Source of the DNA: Dicyema japonicum
Lineage: Eukaryota; Dicyemida; Rhombozoa; Dicyemidae
Length of the DNA: 64,000 nt
Assembly: GCA_011109175.1 (NCBI GenBank)
Contig: RDEW01000020.1
Coordinates: forward strand, 1,059,418-1,123,417
Direction: 5' to 3'
Positions 47,950 through 58,235 of the stretch are shown piece after piece. Numbering within the stretch: position 1 is the first letter of the stretch; the number at the start of each line of letters is the position of its first letter. Both the position numbers and the translations under genes were made by a program. The notes beneath the pieces were generated by a model that was not told the origin of the DNA, did not search any database, and was given only the letters and a program-made list of their open reading frames with translations.

Positions 47950-48150
47950 CAATAGCCAGGAAAGGTGTAAAATCTCAAATGAATTTAGAGAGTTCGTTAT
48001 TAACTATGCTAAGAATAATCTTAGCATTACTGAGATCTCCCGAGATATGGGTTTTCTCGTAGTACTGCATGTACAATTGTTCTTCATATCTCAAGCATGG
48101 AAAGACCAAATGTGCAAGCGTGGCGGAAATCATAGACAATCTTGACCGCT
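47950..48150 (+). mobile_element. Helix-turn-helix fragment of a Tc1/mariner-like transposase (tentative)
   Basis: FREFVINYAKNNLSITEISR has the shape of the first HTH of Tc1-like transposases, where an ISEIS..M block is typical, and KRGGNHR, after a frame change, fits the following GGN/R-rich segment. Only about 55 residues are preserved, and no DDE domain or inverted repeats were found. Confidence 0.4.
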
Positions 48151-48169
48151 AACCAGAAAAATTTAAAAT

Positions 48170-50944
48170 GTCAGTGGTTTGATGAAAATGCAGCAATAGC
48201 CTTCGCATCCGCCCACAGATCATCCAGATTTTCTCATGTTTTCAGTTTTCTTCCTATGCAAGTGAGTTCTTTGTCGACCTCGATACGTTGTTTTGTTTAA
48301 TACAAAAAAGCATGATTCCATGGCCTGATTGGCCGGTGCCATTTCTAAAGCTCGTAGGATATGTCCAAAGAGCTGTCATTTCGCAGAAGTAACTTTATTC
48401 CCAATCTTTGTTGTTTGAGTAATTCTACATTACTCGTCGTTAGTTATCCGGTTTGGCTAGTAGACTCCCAGAAAAAGTCGCAGTTGTTTATGTGGAAAGA
48501 GTAGGGATTTTCCAGTTATTTGGTGGTTAGGCGCTAGGTCCCCGCCTTATAAAGTAGAATTGGTTCGATAAAGGAGTTGTATAACCGTATTCGAAGGCGA
48601 GTGCCTATGTACTTTCGTCGCATCCAGATCACCCACAACTTTTCTGTGAATAACATCCTGTAAGTCCCGTAGGAGAGATCCAACTTTCTTGCATGTTCTC
48701 CACTTTTTCTCGTTTCTCGTCGTACAACGGGATACGCTAGTTCTTTCCGTTTTGTCTGGGTTTACTCCTCCAAGCCTTGAGGGATCACTTTTAGTATAGT
48801 TTCCAGCGTATCCCTATCCCGGCAGACGAAATCAATATCATCGGCGTAGATTACTTCCATCACGTTAGTGAAACAATTCTTTTCCCGGAGAGGTCTTAGA
48901 GCTGCCTCCAGGTATATTATGAATAGGACCGGGGATAACGGGTCTCCCTGTGGTGCGTCGGTGTCGGTTTTAAATCTTGTTGAGTTGTAATTTCCCACGC
49001 GCACTGATAGCGATGTGTTGGAGAGTAAAAATCTGATCATACGTGATGCATCCTCGTCTAGAATACTCTCCAGTACGTGCATTAGCTTCTTGCGGTTGAT
49101 AGTGTCGAAAGCACGGGATAAGTCAATTCCAAGGATTGAGATTTCTTGGTTTTGTTTCTGGCACATTGCACACATCCACCTGTGGTTCCATACAACGTCT
49201 GCCGTCGACTTTCCAGGTCTGAATCCACTTTGACTTGGGTTCAGAAACTCATTTACTAAAATACGATCCATCACAACAAGGGAGAGTATTTTCCTTATCG
49301 TATTCATTAGTGTAATCGGGCGTAGACTGTCTAGATTTCCTCTCCTTTCCAGGTTTCTGAATTGGGATTAAGGTGCCATTCCCCACATCAAATGGACTGT
49401 GACATTTGAACATCCTGTTCAGGACTATGCAGATTAACTTAGCCTGTCTGGCGCGTATTTCAATAATTCTGCATTCATGTTGTCCGGTCCAGGGGCTCTG
49501 CAATTCTTGAGCTTACCCAAAGTTGAAATGATTTCGTAATGCGTGATGCATTGATTCAAGTCTCTGGGAATTTCTTCGAACGGTTCCAAGTGTTCATTGA
49601 GATTTAGCCGTTTTTTGTAGAAAGCGGCAATTTTATTTGCTGATTCCTGGCCGGTGATTGTACTTTTCTTGTATCATCAGAACTATGATTCTTTCAGGTC
49701 TGGCGTTGCGCGATAATTGTTTAACCGCAGCAAACATTCTTGCACCATGTTTGTACCGTTCGTGTATGCCGGGCTAGTTCCCTCAGTCTTCTCTATTTTG
49801 TATTTGATTCTGTTGCGTTCTCTTTTAAGAGAGTCAGTTTAGCTTGTCGAGACTGACGACTCGATTAAGAGTCAGAGTTTCCTTTGGTTTTCCGACAGTT
49901 CTTTATTTCTTTATCAAAAATCCCCTTGAATCTCTTTGGGCGATTTCCCAGTACCATCCCAGCAGCCTGCCTGATTCTGATAGAAATATTCTTCCATAGG
50001 TGACATATCCGTGTCGATATTATCCAACATTTTCAATATTTTCTCGCAGTATTTTTTACGGGTATTGTCGAAAGCACATAGAGCCTCCACGGCCAAGGTC
50101 CTGCTCCGCGTACGAGCTGCCAGTGCTCCAAAGATTCCAAAGCGTCGTTTTAGAATGAGACGTGCCACTAGTAGTTTGTGATCACTCGAGGTCATCATGC
50201 CACTGTACGTACGGGAGTCTGTGAGTAGCCCCCTCTGTGTTTGCATGCATAGTATGTAGTCGATTTGGTTAAATATATTGACTCGATTTCCATAGGAGTT
50301 TCTCCCCTGCCCTGTCCCATGTTACAAAGGAATAGTCCAAATGACTCGCAGAAGTGTATAAGGGCCCCGGACAGATTTCAGATCCCTCGAGCGTGGCTGC
50401 CCTGGAAATTTGATTCGTCCCGCTTTTTCCCAACTTCTGAATTCCAGTCTTCCGCTATAGAGAGCATGTAAGAGCTGGATAGGGAGGAGTAAGCCGATGA
50501 TAAGGACGAGTAGAAATTTTCAAGTTCCTCTGCGTTGGCGGATACCCTCACTGTGGTGGGTGCATATACATTGATAATCGATAGAGTAGTATTACGGTTG
50601 TTTCCAAGGCGTAATTAGAGGATGGCAATCCTGTCGTTGATACTCCATGCTCTATGAGCCACCAAAGCAGCGTCTACGCGTATACCGAACCTTATCCCAT
50701 AATGTCGGCAGTCTGGTGGCAACAGAAGCAGTCGATACCCGTTCATTGTTTCATCCAGACTATTGGGAATTTAGTCGCCTGGAGACAGCATACGGATATT
50801 CCGTATAATTGGAGGTCCGCACATAAGTGTTGTCTTTTTACGTATGAGTTAGTCCTCTTGCACTGAATGATCTAATGGAAAATAGGAAAGATTGAGTGCA
50901 TGAAGAAGACATTGTGCAAAAGAGGCACGTCACCTCTAGTTCGC
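48170..50944 (-). mobile_element. Family A non-LTR retrotransposon, near full length
   Basis: Minus strand, 5' end GGTGACGTGCC at 50944 as in the copy ending at 3429. The endonuclease lies at 50880-50000 (broken frames; SDHKLLVARLIL). RT has NPSQSGFRPGKSTADVVW, ILGIDLSRAFDTINR (catalytic Asp), DAPQGDPLSPVLF and EVIYADDIDFV (catalytic Asp pair, about 48845). The C-terminal segments are APANQAME-like at 48325 and IGRKLKT at 48240, then ENLDDLWADAKA after a TGA. The 3' hairpin and (TAA)n tail are absent, so the 3' end is lost. About as decayed as the 0.5-3.4 kb copy, but with an intact YADD box. Confidence 0.87.
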
Positions 50945-51660
50945 AAGGCTGTCATTTATTTTCGACGCACATTGTCCTTTCATCCGTGACCTCGTTTTGA
51001 CCTCCAAAAATATTGGATTGTGGTCACTCCTGGTGTCATATTTCACTGACACATCAATGAGAGGGGCCAGGGATGGAGATCCCAATGGATGAAGGTTTAT
51101 CGTTACGTCGAGTATATTTTTGTATGGGAAAGCCGTTGAGTATGCAGAAATTGTGAAGATCAATTAGCATTTTCCCATTTTTTCATGGGCTTGTTTTGTC
51201 AACTACAAGTAACCACAGAGAATCACATCCTTCAGTGATGTGAGAGGAGTCAATCTGGGAGCACAGGAAGAACTCAAAGATGGGAGATATGGGTTGACCA
51301 ATATTATTGAAAGTCTTGGGAATCGGACTTTGGTAGTCACAAGTTAGAGATTTCCATAGTCTTTAAGCATACTGTAGACATTGTAAGTTATATTCCGTTG
51401 CGAATTACTATGAATTCCGGAAATATTAGGGTTGAATTTTTGGGGAAAAGTTTAGATTCTTGAATTAACAACAAGTCGATGTGATGTTCTTTCAAAAACG
51501 CCCGAAGCTTGAGTACCTTGTTCTTGATTCCATTTATATTGAGTTGGACTATTCTGGCTGGTCCATGGTTTGCCTCAACGTCTCCGCAACGGAACAGGTC
51601 TTCCTTATTAGTCCACCCGTTAAGATAGGGGAAAGTGTGGCTCTTTTCTTCCAAGTGCCA
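50945..51660 (-). mobile_element. Family D endonuclease with degenerate 2A-like peptide
   Basis: Minus strand: CGDVEANHGP at 51559-51588, a 2A-like motif (family pattern DxExNPGP) with the first Pro of NPGP changed to His (codon CAT). Directly after it, IVQLNINGIKNKVLKLRAF and LLLIQESKL start the APE endonuclease (catalytic Glu). The frame then breaks, and NILDVTINLHP and TRSDHNPIFLEV at 50990-51120 give its C-terminus with the SDH motif. RT is absent. Confidence 0.8.
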
Positions 51661-51680
51661 CCACGTCGTCGGCTAGCCAA

Positions 51681-52162
51681 TGACAATGAAAAAATTATTA
51701 TTAAAAAGCACTCCCGAGAAAACATAAAATTAGTTAAGTCTCCCTTGTGCCGTATTCCTAATCATCCTCTCCGTCAGCCTCGACCATGATCCTCTGTTGC
51801 GCGCTAGTTCTCTTAGGTAGTCTACGTCGTCTGCCATTTCCATTATAATATTAGATGCTGCCCACACTCTTGTAGCACAGTGAATCAGGTCCTGATGGAC
51901 TGCAAATCCGAGACCATAATGTCAGCAGGCCGATAAGAGGGTAAAAAGGTGGAATTTTCTAAACAGTTCTGTAAATTATACCGTCGTTTTTGTCTCTTGT
52001 AGCAGACAGATAAGTCGTATTTTGTTAGATCGCTTACCAGCTGGTGTTTCTTGTAAGGTTTTTTAAGTCCTCTGCAATTAAAAGATCCCAGAGTGAACGG
52101 AGAAGTCGGTAAGGAATACGAATAAGACATAGTGCAATAGAGGCGTCGTGACAATGAAAAAA
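51681..52162 (-). mobile_element. Family A internal-deletion derivative with 14-bp TSD
   Basis: A 454-bp insert (51695-52148) is bounded by perfect TGACAATGAAAAAA copies at 51681-51694 and 52149-52162. On the minus strand it starts with a family A-like 5' end and FTLGSFNCRGLKKPYKKHQL, VCLLQETK (endonuclease start). After about 110 codons it jumps directly to VDYLRELARNRGSWSRLT (the last part of the polyprotein), the hairpin and the TAA tail. The endonuclease body and all of RT are missing, so mobility depended on another element. Confidence 0.88.
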
Positions 52163-52283
52163 AAGCATGTTAATATCCACAAATTTAGCATTTATTCGCC
52201 AAATATGAATTAATAAATAATATAAAAACTATTGATGTTAATAAAATAATATTATTAAATAATATAATCGTAACACTTGTCCA

Positions 52284-52893
52284 ATGTTAGTGGTGTTATT
52301 GTTAGTAACATTAATCACTAATGAAGATTACTCATTCGAACTGGCGGATGGTCAAATGGAATGCTTTGGTCAGTTCTTAAAGGCTAACATGCCTTTGGAG
52401 TTTATTTACCAAGTAAGTATAACATTCATTGTAGGTGTATTCGGGAGTCAACAATGAATTGGATGTATTCATATACAGACCCGACCATATACTACTAAAA
52501 TCCTTTAGTAAGGAGTCCTACGGATATCTTGATGATGATATTAAACAAGAGGGATTCTACAGATTTTGCTTTGACAACAGTTTTTCCTACAGTTCGCACA
52601 AACTGGTGCACTTTAGTTTCAACCACTGGGATCACGAAGATGACGAGGAGTTGAACTCAGTGGGTCCTCAGTCAGGCAGAACATAGTTTATCGAAAATGC
52701 ATAATTTATGGACAATTGGAGTGACATTAAGGAAATTTCTATTATGGAGAGGAATGATGAAAATTATGCGGATATCATATTTAACTCAATTCTGACATGG
52801 GGGATGGTTAACTTTGTGGCTATTGTGGCGATTCAGGTGACCTACATTCTTTTTGTGAGGGATTTTTTTAGTGGGAGAAGAAGTTTGGGTTGA
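52284..52893 (+). CDS. p24/TMED family cargo receptor
   Basis: p24 proteins are type I membrane proteins of COPI/COPII vesicles between ER and Golgi. MLVVLLLVTLITNEDYSF is a signal peptide. The GOLD domain follows: FELADGQMECFGQF, a 22-nt intron (52413-52434), VYSGVNNELDVFI and GFYRFCFDNSFS (paired Cys; classical CFDN motif). A coiled-coil and membrane region (WSDIKEISIMERNDENY, then WGMVNFVAIVAIQVTYILF) and a short cytosolic tail VRDFFSGRRSLG complete the usual order. The join between the GOLD domain and the coiled-coil (52665-52725) contains a probable intron ending at about 52686, but no splice choice gives a clean frame; a one-base error is possible. Length about 190 aa, normal for the family. 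Confidence 0.82.
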
Positions 52894-52942
52894 TTTTTGG
52901 GTTATTATTTACTTTTAATGTTTCTATATAAGTTAGTTATAT

Positions 52943-53421
52943 GTGCATGGTTATGTATTCTGGGGGATAATAGGAAATTATTGTCTAAATCCTCTTCTGT
53001 CCAAAAAGTGTTCCATGGAGAGTTTTAGTATTCGCGATCTAAACCATACCTCTATTCTCCTCACTAATTCCTTTAGTCTCCCTTTGAAAGCGCATGTGAC
53101 TTGGACATATTATGACATCAGCCGCATAAATCGGTGGTCTCGTAGTTGAAAAGGTCGGATTTGCAATTGTCTGAGGGATAATGGAAGATGATGTAGGATT
53201 GCTTGTTCCCCCTAACTCGTAACGATGTAAAATGTAAACTTTCTGTGGTAGCATTCACTAATACAAAATTGCGTGATTTATATTGGATTTGTAGTACGTG
53301 CATATTGGGGGTTGTTTATTTATGCCTTAAAGAATCAGGAATATTTGTAGATCGGCTTGATATGTTGTTGGCTAGCTCGTTATTTCTAAGACGCTATGTT
53401 ACATTTTTTATGAAAAGATAA
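52943..53421 (+). CDS. Possible small membrane protein, exons unresolved
   Basis: Two plus-strand frames (MESFSIRDLNHTSILL from 53010; LRDLYWICSTCILGVVYLCL near 53260-53320, ending at 53421) could belong to one gene joined by introns of about 33-34 nt, which are longer than others here. A hydrophobic stretch suggests a membrane segment. A minus-strand frame overlaps (53039-53254). No family is recognised. Confidence 0.25.
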
Positions 53422-53788
53422 CAAATTAATAGGTATCTCAAACACGGGCAACTAGACTTGATCAAAACTGGGGCGGATTACCTTTTCTTTGGTTGATATG
53501 AAAAGTAATCCTTGTTGTGTTATGTTCAGTATATAAACGTTTTATAAACTCCATGTGGTGATCTCAGTCCACTTGTCTAATATTGAAGGCCAGGAAAAAC
53601 ATCGACTGTTTTTTCGAAACCATACAGATTTTTCATCTGTGTATGTGGTCACTCCCAATATCCGTCGAAAAACTGGATGCTCCGCGTTAGATAAGGTGCG
53701 GAACCAGGAAAACTCCTGCCTTGTCTCCATGAAGGTTCATTTTCGATAGATTTATTCCCCATGCGTTGCAATTTATTTAAGTAATAAT

Positions 53789-53839
53789 GGGGTCACCGAG
53801 AAAGAAAGACAATAAAAGGTCAAACTATTAGGTGACCCC
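53789..53839. repeat. Perfect 9-bp inverted repeat (hairpin)
   Basis: GGGGTCACC at 53789-53797 and GGTGACCCC at 53831-53839 pair exactly around a 33-nt loop. The loop start (GAGAAAGAAAGACAATAAA) resembles GAGAAAGAAATAAA in the 129-bp retroposon at 33.98 kb. Its role is unknown. Confidence 0.6.
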
Positions 53840-53876
53840 TTTCACCAAGATCAGTCATATCATCCTTTGTCTAGAT

Positions 53877-54010
53877 CAGTGGTTCTCAACCTTTTTTGGT
53901 CGTGGACCCCTTGTGAGTGAATAAAAAAATTTGCGGACCCCAACATATTTTTACAAGTTTTTTGTCAAAAAATTATTACTTTTCTAAAAACAATTTATAT
54001 GTACCCATTT
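53877..54010. mobile_element. hAT-type transposon end (fragment)
   Basis: CAGTGGTTCTCAACCTTTTTT followed by GTCGTGGACCCC is the classical terminal inverted repeat and subterminal text of hAT elements found in many animal genomes. Only one end is visible: the opposite TIR was not found nearby, and family C sequence starts at about 54030. Confidence 0.7.
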
Positions 54011-54029
54011 TATTTAACAAACAATAAAA

Positions 54030-55600
54030 AAGTTAATATATTTAATAATCAACAACCTTCCTAACCTGCCTGTTCGCCAGGTTCGATTCTGGTTTCTGAA
54101 ACAACTCCGATAGCGATTTGTCCAATTGAACCATCTTCCTATATGGCATCTCAGAGTTCTGCTCTTATACTCCAGTGTCAGGCTCTCTAGGGTCCGCTTT
54201 AACACAGTGGACTGTAGATAGGCCTGGAGCTTCCTATCTACCCCAACTGCTTTAGATAACCCTTGTGGTGCTTTGTTGCAATTCCTTCCCACGTCATTAC
54301 TATAGGAATAACAAGGACCTTGCAACCAAGCATCTGCCCCATCTCGTTTGCAAGAAAGTCATACTTCCTTTTTTTCTCCACCTCCACAGTCTGCAAACGG
54401 TCTTAAGACGTGATGCCAACCTCTATGATAAGGACTTGGCCAGACTCCTTATCGTGTACCACAATGTCCGGCTTATTGTACTTGATTAGCAACGAGGTTC
54501 GGATAACACTGTCCACCTTTATTTGGACCCTTGTGTTCTCTACTACAGATTGCACCTTATGAGTCCGCAACTTTCTAGTGTGGCGAATACTTATTGCATA
54601 GTAGAAGATGAAGACTCCTTACTACCTCGTTATGCCTCCACACATATTCGTGGCAGAGCATGGATCCACATCGAGTGGCTAAATAACTTACAGTGGGGAC
54701 ATGTATTTGTTGATCTACCCCAAAAAATATTGCGATCTTGCATATACGTGTACAGCGCCTCCGATCGAGGTGAGTTGTCTCCGTATTTTAGCCATATTGT
54801 CGACGACTTAAGGTCGACATGTGAGTTGTCCAATGCTCTGAAGAGGACCTTATGAAGGCTTTTTAAGTTGATCTTTCCATCAAATTATTATATTGTAATT
54901 CGATCAACGCCTTCACATTTACTAGCCTAACATCATCAACACCATACTTAGCAGATAAAAAAGGTCTGATAGTTCCTAGGTGGGTTGCCCGTAAATTTCT
55001 CGGTCGTTATTATGGCGTGCTTCCTAGCAGACACACTTGACCCAGCTATCAGGGTATCGTGCATTCGCATAAGAATACGCTCACTTAGTTGGACTACTCC
55101 ACACATTTACGGCCGAATTTATTACCGAGTAAATATAGTCTCTCCTTATTGGCTGTCAGCACATGTACATGGTTCTCTCTGAGTACTCCACGGATCATAC
55201 CATACATCTCATCATACTCTTTGGGCTCAAACTCCACAACACCTATGTACTAGTTTAGTAGGGAGACTGCATTCTCATTTAATGCTAGGAAAAAATTCCT
55301 TGCATTTAGAGACATCCTACGTAATAAAGCTGCTCTTCTACGAATGCCTTCAGTAATTTTTCGCTTTGTCTCAGGCATTATAAAGGACTTTGGAGTTTCG
55401 GTAACATCCAGATATTTACTTTCTTCGTGTCCCCCTCGGACTCTTACTAACTCGCTACATATTTGCATGTTAGTCACAAACTTGGAATAATTCAAGTCTA
55501 GTTCTATACTCTCAAAGACACAGAACCCCTGGGAGAAGAGCTCCTCGGCTGTTCGAGCATACATCTTCAGGTCATCGATAATGTATTGGGTTTAATAAGA
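54030..55600 (-). mobile_element. Family C retrotransposon (RT palm to C-terminal nuclease)
   Basis: Minus strand. Near 55580 the YIxDD box lies before LKMYARTAEELF. Then LDLNYSKFVTNMQICSELV and SLNARNFFLALNENAVSLL (thumb), YIGVVEFEPKEYDE (one stop), and a Cys/His knuckle CPHCK ... HSM ... HALPRIC (54640-54705). Next is the restriction-like domain: NKPDIVVHDKESGQVLIIEVG, with Pro-Asp at 54466-54471 and Glu about 15 residues later, and KKRKYDFLANEMGQML. The end is KLQAYLQSTVLKRTLESLTL at 54140-54230. The parts before motif C are missing. Stops at three or more points make it inactive. Confidence 0.8.
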
Positions 55601-55619
55601 CATCTACGATTAAATTTTC

Positions 55620-55990
55620 ATGCCGGATGACTCGCCTACGTGGTGGCATCGCTCTCTTGAAGTGTTGGAAAAGAGTCTTAAACTCCCTATCCCGCAACCA
55701 TGGAGGTGCGTATGGTGTCGGATCCTGCTCCTTTCCTGTGGAGATGTCGAGGAAAATCCTGGACCAGATCTATTCATAATACAAATTAACATAAAATTGG
55801 AATTCTTAAGGCTTTTACGCACCCATCGTTAGAGCTTCTATACAAAGAATTTGTTCTACTGAGTATCGAGTGCGCCTGTGCTGCATGGATTATCCCTTTA
55901 TCACTATCGCACAGAGCAAGCTGGAAGTGTTATTTAGGGTCCTGGCTCAATGCCTTCCCATACGAGCATTTGGTACTCGACTAAAATACA
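55620..55990 (+). mobile_element. Family D remnant with intact 2A-like motif
   Basis: An open frame from 55620 contains ILLLSCGDVEENPGP; the core SCGDVEENPGP spans 55734-55766 and fits the 2A-like DxExNPGP pattern fully. After DLFIIQINI the expected endonuclease and most of RT are deleted. The text resumes with LLYKEFVLLSIECACAAWII-type sequence (55820-55930), the post-RT segment also seen at 9.0 kb. 2A-like motifs of this type are known in APE-type retrotransposons of several animals. Confidence 0.8.
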
Positions 55991-56049
55991 ATCCGCGTTT
56001 GAGTTACTCTTTGGCTAGGCCTTGACGTCTGCTTGCATCACCAATGCCG

Positions 56050-56375
56050 ATGTGATGGTTGAAGGGAAAAGATAGGGGTGCGTCATACACGGATACTATT
56101 AAATGGGAATTTGCTCAAGTCATCGTTGCACACGGTTCCAGAGCAAGCACTGTTGAGTGTTTGAAAAGCAGAAGGTACCACTGCATCGTTGACCGGTTCA
56201 TTTTCCAGCCAATCACGTTAAGACATTTGGCGTCATTGGTCCGAGCACGTCTTTAGCATAAGAATGAACCTAGATGATGCAATGGCTTTTCCAGAACATT
56301 GGGATTGCAGTTATGAGTGGTAACTCCCATTGTGTGCTTAAAGCATGCAGACCATAATGGAGACCTGTCACAACA
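56050..56375 (+). mobile_element. Family B 3' fragment
   Basis: TIKWEFAQVIVAHG (about 56097-56140, nuclease core region), FIFQPITLRHLASL and, after a shift, FQNIGIAVMSGNSHCVLKAC (56290-56350) correspond to the C-terminal blocks of other B copies. The last block matches RWLFKNIGLAIMRGNAHG at 20.3 kb. Confidence 0.65.
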
Positions 56376-57409
56376 ACTTTATTTTATTAATAAAAATTAA
56401 TTTAAATGTTCAAATAAAAGCATTACGGAAAGTAGTGTTTGACTGGGCGTAAAATACAATGATTGCATTCTTATTGGTAGTATTAGTGAGTGAATATGAG
56501 TTACCTAATAATAAATTAATGACTGACCTGCCTTTACGTTAAAATACGAATATTGGTTTGCCTGTGTTGGAGGACTGTCATTTATTTGTAATTTTACTGA
56601 TCCTTCGTTTATAACACATGACTATGTTATAATAATAATAACTAGGTCTATGTTGTCCAAATTGCACATTTCTTTCCTTTTTGAACCATATATTATCATC
56701 TCCCCTGAGGCTATTCCATTTCTTCCACTCATGGGAAACATGAATATTTCGTACGAGTCACATTTGTGGTGCAAATCATTTTTGTTAAGAACGTGACCTG
56801 TCAGTTAATCGAAATTACAACATTTTGATGAAATCTTTGTTTTCTTCTTAGACCGTGCATCCTTCTAAAAATAACAATAATCACACCACCATATTTAAAA
56901 ACGAACCGCCTTTTATTATTTAAATTATTTAGTATAAATATTATTTAATTAATTATAATATATTATTAGCCACGCAGTCAGGGCAGCCGCTAAATAACCG
57001 TTTACTCTTTTTTACAAATAAAATCTACAGAAATCGTCACCTCAATTGACAAGATATATTATTTATCCAAATCATTGAAAATTATCTAATTCAAAATTTC
57101 TTGTCTAAAGACATAATACAGACCAATATCCATACTATGTACTTCTTAGATCAAGTTCACCCACATCTTTCCGTGGTACCATTGACAGCACGGTTTGAAA
57201 AAGACTTATCGGCTATTAAACATTATTGAAAAGGGTCAATTTTACCTTGGATGGTCTCCAATCAAACCTTTGCCTCCTGAAAACTTTAATTTAGTGATTT
57301 TATAAGGTTTTTAATTCTGTTTCAGAAAATCTTTATGATAAAGAGTTTCTTGAAATTCAAAACATTCAAATGATTGTTTGATAACTTAACAACGACCTAC
57401 TAATACTAT
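56376..57409. other. AT-rich spacer with a short family B tail
   Basis: At 56966-57010, AGCCACGCAGTCAGGGCAGC and CCGTTTACT repeat the 3' terminus of the B element at 35338-35375, so a very short 5'-truncated copy sits here. Nothing else is recognised. Confidence 0.5.
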
Positions 57410-57660
57410 TATACAGATGACACGATCCTTACATTGACAACTGTGTCTAACAACCAGCTGGATATAAAAAACAACGAGATATTTAATTTATTAACTCAGG
57501 GAATTACACTAGAGTTTTCTGTAAGGCTTCGATTTGAAGAATGCCTGATTTTACCAAAAACACATCTGCTCTCATTTGAAGGACCAACCAGTAGGAATTT
57601 CGTGGGATCACACAAAGTATATAATAAACGAAGCAGCAAGCCAGTACCTCGGCACGCGGG
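57410..57660 (+). mobile_element. Possible RT fragment
   Basis: YTDDTILTLTTVSNNQLD, NEIFNLLTQGITLEF has the form of the catalytic YxDD box followed by the helix preceding the thumb of a non-LTR RT. Family placement is uncertain (D is likeliest). It continues open to a TAA at 57671. Confidence 0.4.
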
Positions 57661-57759
57661 AGATGGCCAGTAAGGTCGGACGACACATACAGAACTAGTA
57701 AAGAAGCTAGCAAAGGAGTTAAAAGAAATCCATACAAAAAAAACTAAACGAAAAAGACA

Positions 57760-57985
57760 CTCCTCCAATGCAAAACGGTTTCGTGGAAGACCAGAACTAC
57801 CCTCCCGGTCGTTCTACAAAACGATCTGAAAGCCGTGAAGAAAACATTGGCATCTGGTGACGATCTGGACTCACTGAGGGACCTAGCAAAGAACAGAAGA
57901 GTTTGGAGCAACCTAACTAATTCTCATATTTTTTGCTGCACATAAATATTATGGCTCTCGTGAAAGTGCTAATAATATCAATTTC
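57760..57985 (+). mobile_element. Family A 3'-end fragment with hairpin and TAA tail
   Basis: Over several frames: RFRGRPELP, LPVVLQNDLKAVKK, SGDDLDSLRDLAKN and WSNLTN, then the hairpin GGCTCTCGTGAAAGTGC at 57953-57969 and TAATAATA. It has the same 3' structure as the copy ending at 25856. Confidence 0.75.
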
Positions 57986-58235
57986 TACTTCAAATATAAG
58001 GACTTGCGACTGTGAACGTGCTTCACATTACTTTAATATTTCCAAGTGTTGTAGTAAGAATATTTAATCTTTTAATGACAACCTCTCCGCTGGAGTAAAG
58101 AAGAGAAAGATCCTTTTTGGAAACCAGCAGGTAAATGACATTTTTGATTTGTGTGGATTCAATGACATTTTTAGGAATTGAAGAAGGCAAGAAAAAAACC
58201 CAAAGACAATAAATAAACCCATTTATTGTTAAATA

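Noticed and set aside
53542-53749. Overlapping open frames on both strands (62 and 64 codons)
   Set aside because: Neither shows a family signature or exon context, and both could be chance.
54070-54100. GGTTCGATTCTGG, which looks like a tRNA B box
   Set aside because: It lies in the coding text of a family C element and has no A box or cloverleaf stems around it.
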